A DNA stretch of 10,439 bases from Bacteroidales bacterium (GTDB lineage Bacteria; Bacteroidota; Bacteroidia; Bacteroidales; 4484-276), in NCBI GenBank assembly GCA_018400545.1, contig JAGYLT010000060.1, positions 1-10,439 of the forward strand. Reading direction: 5' to 3'. Positions 1 through 6,781 of this stretch are shown in pieces. The notes beneath the pieces were generated by a model that was given only the letters and a program-made list of their open reading frames with translations, ran no database searches and was not told where the DNA came from. Position 1 is the stretch's first letter. Each line of letters starts with the position of its first letter. The position numbers and the translations under genes are program-made.

Positions 1-56
1 GGACGTGGCAACATAATTTTATAATTTTGTAAATTAATCAGGTTAAAATAATCAAC

Positions 57-785
57 TTAGCCTGAATATTTCTGTTTGATCAAATTTTCCATCTCCAGGA
101 AATATTCTTTTTCGATGGAGAAAATGGTAATCTCAAGCATGTGGCCACCACGCGTCTCCATTACAGGCTTAATCTGTGGCGATTTTTTCAAAGAGGCCCA
201 TGGCATTTTTATGATATCGGTCTGTATATTCTGAATCACCGAAGCCAGTTTTTCGGTTTGCTGAATTTCAATTCTAAATGTATGGCTCAGAATGGTTTCT
301 GCCGGATTGGATTTTACGACCGCTTTTCCATAGATTACGTTGTAGGGCAAGAAAACCGACTCGCCGGATTCCGATTCCAGAACCATTCCCGAAGGTTTAA
401 ACTTTACAATCTTTCCGGAATATTCCCCCACTTTTATGGTTTCGTTGATTTTAACATGATTGTTCGTCTTGAAAAATGCACCGATGATAAAATCCCTGAG
501 GGCAATCCAGGCTGTGTAGAAAGTGAAGATGAACAACAGGATAAACAGACCGAGTGCATAAACAGGGCTGTTGTCAGAAAGGTAGTTCACCGACCAGATC
601 ATAAACACGATCCAGACAATAAGTTCCACCAGCGATGTATAGCGCCATGCATGTTTGCGTTTTTCCTTGTTCAGGGCCAGCAGTGGCACCAGCCAGGTAA
701 GCATCCTGAAAATCACAAAAATGGTCAGTGCCAGCAAAATGACCGTGTAAAGTGCGATATTTGAAAAATCCAGAATCTGATCCAT
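57..785 (-). CDS. Compact MscS-family mechanosensitive channel homologue
   Basis: Probable small-conductance mechanosensitive channel-like protein of the inner membrane, 242 residues (E. coli MscS has 286). Three hydrophobic segments are visible at about residues 10-35, 51-70 and 75-100. The third runs into a pattern typical of the end of MscS TM3 and its beta domain: ALRDFIIGAFF (95-105), then KINETIKVGEYSGKIVKF (112-129), and ESGESVFLPYNVIYGKAVV (139-157), which matches the family's 'G.V..I....T.....DG..V.IPN..I' arrangement. Residues 165-235 resemble the mixed alpha/beta C-terminal cage. TM3 lacks the Gly/Ala-rich packing seen in E. coli MscS, so gating may differ. The ATG lies 5 bp after the stop of the upstream transporter-ATPase gene, so translation is probably coupled; no good separate ribosome site is seen. 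The family assignment is fairly secure; actual channel activity is inferred. Confidence 0.82.
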   Translation of the reverse strand: MDQILDFSNIALYTVILLALTIFVIFRMLTWLVPLLALNKEKRKHAWRYTSLVELIVWIVFMIWSVNYLSDNSPVYALGLFILLFIFTFYTAWIALRDFIIGAFFKTNNHVKINETIKVGEYSGKIVKFKPSGMVLESESGESVFLPYNVIYGKAVVKSNPAETILSHTFRIEIQQTEKLASVIQNIQTDIIKMPWASLKKSPQIKPVMETRGGHMLEITIFSIEKEYFLEMENLIKQKYSG

Positions 786-790
786 GGCAA

Positions 791-3700
791 TTACAACATT
801 TCTTTTTCGATGAGTTTGTTTTGAAGGTGCGGATAAAGATACCCGTTGATTTCGTAAACCCCCGGCTGGTTTTCTACCAGAATTCCCGAGCGTTTTAGTA
901 TTTCGATTTTGCTTTTTACTTCCTGAATGCTAACCATGCAAATCCGGGACAGCTTTTTCAGATTGGCCCTTTTGTGCAGGATGAGCTGCACAATCAGCAG
1001 GTACCAGTCCGGTTTCAGATTATCGAGTACCGACAGGTCAGGAATTCTTGGCGGGTTGATGGTGATGATATTTTTATCGATATCCTCGATATTGGCCAGC
1101 CAGGCAGATAATACCACGCCGGCGTTTCCACGTGAGTAAGAAAAATATCTGGCAAACAACCTGGCCAGATCCCATGGCCTCAGGTGATCGCGGAGGCTTC
1201 CGGCAAGCTTTAATTTAAATCCGCTCGACTGATGCCTGTTAAGCACTATTTGTTGTAAGTCTTCTGAATTGAAAGGTTCAAGCTCGATAATGTTGATGAA
1301 GTAGGCTTCAATTCCGGCAATTCGGTTGATCAGTTCATAACTGTATTTGTTGGTGTTGACCACGAACAGGCATCTTTTCCCATATTTATTTATGAGTTCC
1401 ATAATCTGGTCGATGACGGCAGTCCCATTGTCGCTTTTCTCCCACCAAAGCGAGAGATCATCGATGATCAAAACGCTGTTTTCGGGTAGGGTGTTGAATA
1501 TGCGATAATACGATCCCTCCACTTCAAAAGTTGTCTCGATCGCCTGTCTGAACATTTTCAAATCGGTTGACCCGCCATATGGCGGCGATAAAGTGAAAGT
1601 GGTTGAATTCTGATAAAGTTTATTCACGAAATATTGCGAAAAGAATGACTTCCCTGCATTTGCCTCACCAGTGATAAGGATACCGCCGTATAATCCGTTT
1701 TGGTATCGCCGGATGGCTTTTTTTGCCTCTGCGAGTTCTTTTTTTCGGCCCACCCAGAATTCGTTCAGGTAATACTGTTTGCGCAAAAACAACCTGGAAT
1801 AGTAAAATGGGATTTTGCTTGCGGTTTCAGGATTCTGCGAGATTTTTTCGGTCAGGTTGATGGCGTCGTTCACCCTGAACTCGCCGCTAACGGTTTCTTT
1901 GCGTAATCGTTGGGTAAACATCACGCCAACGCTCTGCCGGTACCAGAATTGATTAAGCTGGTGCTGGATAAAATCCTTGGTGTTTTGCCGCAGGCTTTGC
2001 AGGAATACCCACCGCTTTCTGCTTTCGATGTCGCGGATATACTGCCTGAGATTTCTGGCGCTGTTGATAAATGAATGGAACGAAAGCCGGTCTTCGAAAG
2101 TGTTTAGCCGCTCATTAAATAAATTGAGCGTCTGGTTTTTAACTTCGCTTGATTTATCGATTTCCGCATTAAACTGCTTGATATGCTCATCTACCAGCGG
2201 AATGATTGTTTCTGTTTCGGGGCTGTCTGTTTTGTTTTCTTCATTCAACTTTTCAATCCCAAAGGTCAGGTTTCGGATTACTTCATTGATGGATGAATTA
2301 ATTTTCTCCAGTTTTTGGGGAATTTCGGAAACCGATTTTTGAAGGGGTTCCACAAATTCCGACTGGAGCAGATAATCCATCAGTTCGGAAACTGCAATAT
2401 TCACCGAATCGATATTTTTGTATTGCCGGGTGCTGAAGTTGTTTTGTGATTCCTCGTCCATCAGCTCAACATTTTGTGGCAATACGCTGGTGGCCAGCTT
2501 AATTTTCCGGAATGTATTTTCGATAAGTTGATTAAAAAAGGCCTGGAAAGATTCGCGTTGTTCCAGTTCAACAAAATTTTCTGGATTAAATTTTACTGAG
2601 GCCCCACCTTTAAGTTGTTTTGAGAATTTCGAAAGCCGGTCGCGCATTTCAACTTCCCGTGCTATGAATTGACGCTCAAAAATAATATCGGTTTCTTTGG
2701 CAACATCACCAAGAATCGAGCGCAATTTGGTAGTAAAAGAAAGCAGTCCCAGTTCCAGTGTGAGGGTATTCAGCATCAGTTGCTGGTTTTTACGCCATGT
2801 AGCCGGAATGGTCATGATAAAGTTTCTGATATTGCGTGCGCTGTTTATGTCGAAGTTGGCATCATTAAATGCCTGGTTGGCATTAAGCCTGCTAATTTCG
2901 GATGAGAATTTTCTGATGGTTTCGTTCAGGCTGGTAAATGAAAAATCAGCAATTCCGGCAGCGGCTTCCTGGTTTAGTTTTTTCAGCGACGAGATTTCAC
3001 GGGCAACAATTTCCCGCCGTTCCTCAATCATTTCCTGGGTGATTCCCGATGCAGATTTTTTTTCCAGTTCAAACAGAATGGTGGCAATTTTATAAATCAT
3101 TGCACGGCTTTTTACTGCAAATTTGAGTGTGGCATCGCCCCATTTTTCCAGCATTTCATAAATAAATCGTGTTGCAGAAATGTAGAGATACTGATTTAAA
3201 ATGCGCTGGTATTTAACATGGTAAACCGATTTTTTATTACGGCTGAGTGATTTCCGGATTTTTTGACTGAAAAGGAAAAAACGTTCAGAATTTGTTTTCG
3301 CAGTTTCATAAGTAAGGTCGCTTTCGTTAAGGGTTACCAAAACCCTGCCCGGACTGTTTTGGATTACTTTATCAATTTCGCGGAAAAAATATTCAATGCT
3401 TTCAGTGAGCCTGGATTGTTGAATTTCAAATATTTCGCGGTCGTAGTCCGAGATAATTTTCCGGAACCTGAAGAGCAGGTTGCTTTCAAACTTTACAAGT
3501 GTTTTTTGCTGTTGGCGGGTTTTTCCGTCAAGCACCTTTTCGGTAATATTCTGGAAGCTTTTCGAAACAGCTTCCTCCATTTGGTCGATGAGGTTGGTTC
3601 GATAGCCGGACAGCTTTGAAAGGTACTGGGTTTTCAGGTACCGGTTTATTTCCATGATATCGCCGTAAAGCAACCGCACCTGTTTGGCAAGTTCTTCACT

Positions 3701-5992
3701 GGCAGGATAATCAATACCGGGAAGGGGTATTGAAGTTTCCTCTTCTACTTTGATTTTGTTTTCGAGTTTATCGATACTGCTAAGCAGTGCCTGCTTGATA
3801 CCGATTTTTAATTCTTTAAAATGGGTAGATGCACGCAAAAGCACCACGGTTCCGATATCCCTGCAGAGCTTGTTGGTTTCCTCCACAAACGTGGTTTCAT
3901 CACCTTTATCGATGTTGGGAAGCCCAAGGAAAATTAAATCTGAATTCACCGATTCCACTTGCACAATATCATAAAACGACCGTTGCTCAATTTGGTTATT
4001 GATAATCTTGATTTCCGCACTGATGCGCATATTTTCGAGAATTGAGATGGTGTTGCGGTAAATGATTTCACGTTGTTCGTTTACCGGATTTACGATCAGT
4101 ATGCGTGCTTTTGTATTGCGCCATTCATTGGAAAGCCATAGAAACTTCAGCAGAACCAGCGCCAGGTTGCCGTTGTGTTCGGTGGTTCGCCACCATATGT
4201 CCACCTGGTTGTATTTCCCGAATCCTGCTGTTTTGTCGTAATCCATCAGCAGGATGTTCATATCGAGATCTTTCAGGTAATTTACGGTTTTCAGGAAATG
4301 TTGCGGGTTTTCACTGGAACGGCCCCAGCCCATCATCACGGTGTTTGGCTCAATGCCTGAAAATCCATACGTGCCGGCAATATTTCGGATGCCCTCGTAA
4401 ATGTCAGTACAGTAATGCTTTCGCGAAAAAATTCCTTTATTTACCAGGCCGTTTCCATCCGCTTCAATCTGTTTTTGCCTCGGCACAACTTTGTCATCAT
4501 TGCTGATCTGAACCAGGTCGAAATTGGACAAAAATCCCTTTCTGCCAACGAGATGAATCCCGAATTCGATGAGGTGGGGGCGTGCCTGTGTGCCTCCGCT
4601 AAACAGAATAATATTGGGCTGCCAGTTTCTTTCTTCCAGGCCTTTTAAAGCAATTCTGCTGAGTGACGAACGTACGATAGACGACCATACGCTTTGCCAG
4701 ACATCTCCAAAATCGACCTGTAATTCTTTTTTGGTCAGGAAAAAGTAAATGCCAAACATGATCAGGATGGCCATGATCATGGCAATGGTGTCCAGCTTAA
4801 ACATCACAGCAAAGCAGGCAATAAAGCCCACAATACCGATCCATTTCGGAATTTTGAAGCTTGGCCTGAAATCCGTGCTGGCCCAGTGTTCAAGTGCAAA
4901 AGCCAGGTTGATAAAACCATAGGCGGCGATATAAAACATGGAAACCACGCGCGCAATCACATCCAGTTCACCGATCAGGATGCCTGCCTCGGCAATCAGG
5001 AAGGTCAGCAAAAGCGCATTTCTCGGTTCGTTATTCTCGCCGAATCCTTTACCGAAAAAACGTGGGAATATCTTGTCGCGGGCAATGGCCTGTAAAATTC
5101 TGGGGGCACCCAAAATCCCTCCAAGTGCCGATGACAACGTTGCGCCCCAGATGCCTGCCACCACAAGCGGGGCCCACATAGCCACCTTCATCAGAAAGTT
5201 GTAATCGCTTAGCAAGGTTTCCCTGTCCACAAAAATTGCAATGGTTACGGCAAGGCCTACGTAGGTGACCAGTCCGGTTCCGATGGCCCAAAGCGTTCCT
5301 TTTGGGATGGCCTTTTTGGGGTCCTTTAAATCTCCTGACATGGCAACTCCGGCTGTAAAACCGGTTACTGCCGGGAAGAAAATCGCAAATACCGTCTCCA
5401 GCGGCAAGCCGTCTTTAACAGGTTGAAGCAGTGTAGCTTGAGTTGTATCTGCATCCAGGGTGAAGAAACCCACAATTATCGAAATTATTGACAAAGCGAT
5501 AGCTCCCAAAATAAGATATTGGGATTTTATGGCGAGTGAGGTGCTGATGAATGCAAGGAGGACAAGGAAAAGAATGGCTGCTGTACCTACAATCCGGATG
5601 TCGGTTGCGGTGGTACCTAATCCAAGGAAAGTCCGAATGGCTTCAATGCCCAGGAAGTTTTCGGCAAAACCAACCAGATACAAGGCAATACTCAATGATG
5701 TCCCCACAAAAATTGTTATGCCGATAGCCCCGCCCATGGGCAATCCCAGACTACGGCTCAGGATGTAATAAATTCCGCCAACCTTTATCTTTTTATCTGT
5801 GGCAATGGAAGAAATGCTCAGGCCGGTGGTTATCGAGATCACATGGGCGATAAATATAATGGCAATGGCTGCAATAAGGCCCGATTGCCCGACAACCCAA
5901 CCCAAACGAAGATACATGATCACACCAAGAATGGTTAAAATGGATGGTGTGAAAACCCCAGCAAAAGCACCGAACTTTTTCGCCTTTGGCAT
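791..5992 (-). CDS. SLC12-type cation-chloride cotransporter fused to AAA+ ATPase and winged helix
   Basis: A 1733-residue fusion in one uninterrupted frame. Residues 1-422 are an APC-fold membrane domain of the SLC12 (NKCC/KCC) family. TM1 has GVIMYLRLGWVVGQSG (23-38), followed by VGGIYYILSRSLG (71-83) and ALYLVGFAE (103-111). TM6 has FFPAVTG (205-211), SGDLKDP (219-225) and AIPKGTL (228-234). Residues 423-735 match the SLC12 cytoplasmic domain, for example NWQPNIILFSGG (456-467), RPHLIEFG (471-478) and EPNTVMMG (548-555). Residues 736-1411 are charged, helical and partly duplicated. Residues 1412-1655 are a P-loop ATPase with a GRKKEL box (1415-1420), Walker A GEANAGKS (1442-1449), Walker B VLIIDD (1507-1512) and sensor-1-like N1546. 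Residues 1656-1733 look like a winged helix. Ordinary SLC12 proteins end near the second domain. It probably moves K+/Cl-, perhaps with Na+, under control of a cytoplasmic ATPase; that control is inferred. It is the first gene of an operon with an MscS homologue. Confidence 0.9.
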   Translation of the reverse strand: MPKAKKFGAFAGVFTPSILTILGVIMYLRLGWVVGQSGLIAAIAIIFIAHVISITTGLSISSIATDKKIKVGGIYYILSRSLGLPMGGAIGITIFVGTSLSIALYLVGFAENFLGIEAIRTFLGLGTTATDIRIVGTAAILFLVLLAFISTSLAIKSQYLILGAIALSIISIIVGFFTLDADTTQATLLQPVKDGLPLETVFAIFFPAVTGFTAGVAMSGDLKDPKKAIPKGTLWAIGTGLVTYVGLAVTIAIFVDRETLLSDYNFLMKVAMWAPLVVAGIWGATLSSALGGILGAPRILQAIARDKIFPRFFGKGFGENNEPRNALLLTFLIAEAGILIGELDVIARVVSMFYIAAYGFINLAFALEHWASTDFRPSFKIPKWIGIVGFIACFAVMFKLDTIAMIMAILIMFGIYFFLTKKELQVDFGDVWQSVWSSIVRSSLSRIALKGLEERNWQPNIILFSGGTQARPHLIEFGIHLVGRKGFLSNFDLVQISNDDKVVPRQKQIEADGNGLVNKGIFSRKHYCTDIYEGIRNIAGTYGFSGIEPNTVMMGWGRSSENPQHFLKTVNYLKDLDMNILLMDYDKTAGFGKYNQVDIWWRTTEHNGNLALVLLKFLWLSNEWRNTKARILIVNPVNEQREIIYRNTISILENMRISAEIKIINNQIEQRSFYDIVQVESVNSDLIFLGLPNIDKGDETTFVEETNKLCRDIGTVVLLRASTHFKELKIGIKQALLSSIDKLENKIKVEEETSIPLPGIDYPASEELAKQVRLLYGDIMEINRYLKTQYLSKLSGYRTNLIDQMEEAVSKSFQNITEKVLDGKTRQQQKTLVKFESNLLFRFRKIISDYDREIFEIQQSRLTESIEYFFREIDKVIQNSPGRVLVTLNESDLTYETAKTNSERFFLFSQKIRKSLSRNKKSVYHVKYQRILNQYLYISATRFIYEMLEKWGDATLKFAVKSRAMIYKIATILFELEKKSASGITQEMIEERREIVAREISSLKKLNQEAAAGIADFSFTSLNETIRKFSSEISRLNANQAFNDANFDINSARNIRNFIMTIPATWRKNQQLMLNTLTLELGLLSFTTKLRSILGDVAKETDIIFERQFIAREVEMRDRLSKFSKQLKGGASVKFNPENFVELEQRESFQAFFNQLIENTFRKIKLATSVLPQNVELMDEESQNNFSTRQYKNIDSVNIAVSELMDYLLQSEFVEPLQKSVSEIPQKLEKINSSINEVIRNLTFGIEKLNEENKTDSPETETIIPLVDEHIKQFNAEIDKSSEVKNQTLNLFNERLNTFEDRLSFHSFINSARNLRQYIRDIESRKRWVFLQSLRQNTKDFIQHQLNQFWYRQSVGVMFTQRLRKETVSGEFRVNDAINLTEKISQNPETASKIPFYYSRLFLRKQYYLNEFWVGRKKELAEAKKAIRRYQNGLYGGILITGEANAGKSFFSQYFVNKLYQNSTTFTLSPPYGGSTDLKMFRQAIETTFEVEGSYYRIFNTLPENSVLIIDDLSLWWEKSDNGTAVIDQIMELINKYGKRCLFVVNTNKYSYELINRIAGIEAYFINIIELEPFNSEDLQQIVLNRHQSSGFKLKLAGSLRDHLRPWDLARLFARYFSYSRGNAGVVLSAWLANIEDIDKNIITINPPRIPDLSVLDNLKPDWYLLIVQLILHKRANLKKLSRICMVSIQEVKSKIEILKRSGILVENQPGVYEINGYLYPHLQNKLIEKEML
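794..1027 (-). other. C-terminal winged-helix domain (residues 1656-1733)
   Basis: Helices and a wing are suggested by WYLLIVQLILHKRANLKKL (1663-1681), then a helix-turn-helix-like VSIQEVKSKIEILKRSGILV (1687-1706) and a short wing with GVYEING (1711-1717). Such domains often follow the lid of ORC-like and STAND ATPases and can contact DNA or protein. Because the protein is membrane-bound, a protein-contact role seems at least as likely as DNA binding. Confidence 0.55.
1028..1759 (-). other. AAA+/STAND-like P-loop ATPase domain (residues 1412-1655)
   Basis: The domain opens with WVGRKKEL (1413-1420), the 'GR..EL' box common in ORC/Cdc6-like and STAND ATPases. It continues with Walker A GEANAGKS (1442-1449; DNA 1646-1669), Walker B SVLIIDD (1506-1512), a sensor-1-type strand CLFVVNTN (1541-1548) and an IIELEPFNSEDLQ segment (1568-1580). 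A RGNAGVVLSAWL segment (1621-1632) resembles the sensor-2/lid helix. All ATP-binding residues appear intact, so it should bind and probably hydrolyse ATP on the cytoplasmic side. The exact AAA+ clade is not resolved. Confidence 0.8.
2033..2110 (-). repeat. Copy 2 core of internal protein repeat (residues 1295-1320)
   Basis: This is the partner of the copy at 2813-2890, encoding RLN, 11 residues, then INSARNLRQYI. A second weaker pair supports a larger unit: GRVLVTLNESDL (882-893) and GGASVKFNPENF (1129-1140) share the pattern G...V.(L/F)N.(S/E)(D/N)(L/F). The repeat unit is thus about 250-260 residues. Confidence 0.6.
2813..2890 (-). repeat. Copy 1 core of internal protein repeat (residues 1035-1060)
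   Basis: This stretch encodes RLN, then 11 residues, then INSARNIRNFI. The same arrangement recurs exactly 260 residues later in the same protein as RLN, 11 residues, INSARNLRQYI. The identity is at protein level; the DNA has diverged, as expected of an old duplication. Confidence 0.6.
3788..4726 (-). other. SLC12 C-terminal cytoplasmic domain (residues 423-735)
   Basis: Two alpha/beta halves resemble the universal-stress-protein-like regulatory domain of cation-chloride cotransporters. Landmarks are NWQPNIILFSGG (456-467), YGFSGIEPNTVMMGWG (542-557), a GNLALVLLKFLW segment (608-619), KARILIVNP (628-636), and the terminal LIFLGLP (686-692) and GTVVLLRA (714-721). Typical SLC12 proteins stop about here. 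The homology therefore covers the whole transporter and the remaining 1000 residues are an addition. Confidence 0.75.
4727..5992 (-). other. SLC12/APC membrane transport domain (residues 1-422)
   Basis: This sub-region of the large fusion encodes about 12 hydrophobic segments in APC-fold order. The pattern around TM1, TM3 and TM6 is much closer to eukaryotic NKCC/KCC proteins than to amino-acid permeases. Tyr105, in the segment ALYLVGFAE, aligns with the tyrosine that contacts K+ in NKCC1, where the Na-Cl cotransporter NCC has His; this favours a K+ site. TM8 (SMFYIAAYGFINLAFAL, 351-367) is more KCC-like than NKCC-like, so Na+ dependence cannot be decided here. Confidence 0.85.
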
Positions 5993-6016
5993 ATAACCCC
6001 TGCTTTTATTTTGGTG

Positions 6017-6051
6017 TAAAGGTAAAGATATTTCTAAACAGCAATTTCAAA
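6017..6051 (-). promoter_or_regulatory. Candidate promoter of the transporter-ATPase/MscS operon
   Basis: On the minus strand a TTTG (6051-6048) is followed after 17 bp by TATCTTTA (6030-6023), one base off the Bacteroidota -7 consensus TAnnTTTG. A second overlapping TACCTTTA lies at 6024-6017. The 17-bp and 23-bp spacings fall outside the usual 19-21, so the exact pair is uncertain. A purine run AGGGG (6001-5997) sits 4 bp before the ATG and may aid initiation. Confidence 0.35.
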
Positions 6052-6184
6052 CGGATTATTTTGATGATTGTTAAATGAGAAAAACAATACTACGGGAACG
6101 AAATTTTAGGACGGTGTACTTCGGGTGCAGAATTAAAAATTCTTAACATTTAATCCTATAATAATTGGTTTGTAAGATTCTTAT

Positions 6185-6192
6185 TATCTTTG
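6185..6192 (+). promoter_or_regulatory. Candidate -7 element for the Uma2-family gene
   Basis: TATCTTTG matches the Bacteroidota -7 consensus TAnnTTTG exactly and lies 16 bp before the ATG at 6209. No well-spaced -33 TTTG is seen; the nearest TTTG (6169-6172) is only 12 bp upstream. The following GGAGA (6192-6196) could instead be read as a Shine-Dalgarno sequence, which would conflict with a start of transcription here. Confidence 0.35.
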
Positions 6193-6208
6193 GAGAAAGC
6201 CAGTACAA

Positions 6209-6739
6209 ATGCAAAAAGTAAAACACATACCACATTATACTTACGAAGATTATAAATCCTGGAAAGGCGACTGGGAGCTGGTAGATGGAGTGCCTTTTGC
6301 CATGAGTCCGTCAGCTTCAGCGAAACATCAGCGTGTTCAGGGCGAACTATTATTTCAGATTAAAGGGGCTTTCAAGAAAATAAGTTGTAAAAATGATTGT
6401 TCAGTTTTTACTGATTTGGATTGGATAGTTAATTCCGAAACGGTTTTGAGACCTGCGATATCTGTAGTTTGTGGTGTAAAAGTTACCGGTTTTATTGAAC
6501 AGCCGCCTCTACTGGTTGTTGAAATTTTATCGCAGTCAACTGCCTACATTGATCGGATTGTAAAAAAAGACATCTATGAAGCAAATGGTGTGAAGTATTA
6601 TTTGATCGCCGATCCGGAGAAACAAACTGTGGTGGTGTTTGAGTTAACAGGCAACGCTTATCAGGAAAAGAAAATTTCTACATTTTTGTTGAGCGATAAT
6701 TGTGGATTAAAGCTGGATTTCGAATCAATATGGGAATAA
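6209..6739 (+). CDS. Uma2-family (DUF820) PD-(D/E)XK protein with altered active site
   Basis: A 176-residue soluble protein of the Uma2 restriction-endonuclease-like family, often found in many copies in cyanobacteria and Bacteroidota; its cellular role is poorly known. Family landmarks are YTYEDYKSW (10-18), WELVDGVPFAMSPSASAKHQ (22-41), DLDW (69-72), VVEILSQST (103-111), the K119/K120-D-I-Y helix and VKYYLIADP (128-136). In most relatives the segment after the arginine reads RPD(I/V)SVVCD and supplies a catalytic Asp. Here it reads RPAISVVCG, so both the PD aspartate (position 83) and the later acidic residue (89) are gone, while Glu105 and the lysines remain. The protein is full length with no frameshift. 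It may therefore be a non-catalytic DNA-binding form or a decaying copy. It is the first gene of a possible plus-strand run. Confidence 0.85.
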   Translation: MQKVKHIPHYTYEDYKSWKGDWELVDGVPFAMSPSASAKHQRVQGELLFQIKGAFKKISCKNDCSVFTDLDWIVNSETVLRPAISVVCGVKVTGFIEQPPLLVVEILSQSTAYIDRIVKKDIYEANGVKYYLIADPEKQTVVVFELTGNAYQEKKISTFLLSDNCGLKLDFESIWE

Positions 6740-6781
6740 TTTTTGTTAGAAATCCGTCTTATTCATTTTGAAACTCAGGAT

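Larger units (their letters stand above)
1760..3787 (-). other. Long helical linker with internal duplication (residues 736-1411)
   Basis: This part of the fusion is rich in Glu, Lys, Gln, Asn and Leu, has few prolines or glycines and no hydrophobic run long enough for a membrane span. It is predicted by eye to be mostly amphipathic helix. No known domain is recognised. Two sets of matching motifs about 250-260 residues apart indicate a tandem duplication. It could act as a stalk, lever or oligomerisation scaffold between transporter and ATPase. Confidence 0.6.

Noticed and set aside
1..56. AT-rich sequence downstream of the MscS-family gene, checked for a terminator
   Set aside because: No GC-containing stem followed by a T-run on the minus strand; nothing could be supported.
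141..764. Long plus-strand open frame opposite the MscS-family gene
   Set aside because: Its protein is rich in Cys, His and Arg without any family pattern, and it lies wholly over a gene with clear homology on the other strand.
6129..6143. Perfect 6-bp inverted repeat AGAATT-AAA-AATTCT
   Set aside because: It is AT-rich low-complexity sequence, too short and with too small a loop to be called an operator or terminator.
6075..6146. A 23-codon open frame in the divergent intergenic region (MRKTILRERNFRTVYFGC...)
   Set aside because: It is short, has no ribosome site or known family, and such a frame is expected by chance in this length of DNA.
6209..6739. Possible toxin-antitoxin or defence system around the Uma2-family gene
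   Set aside because: The neighbours are an outer-membrane-like protein and YaaA, with no methylase, antitoxin or mobile-element gene nearby.
6743..6781. Upstream extension of the outer-membrane-like gene from a TTG codon
   Set aside because: It would put 13 residues with charges ahead of a well-formed signal peptide; ATG 6782 is the better start.
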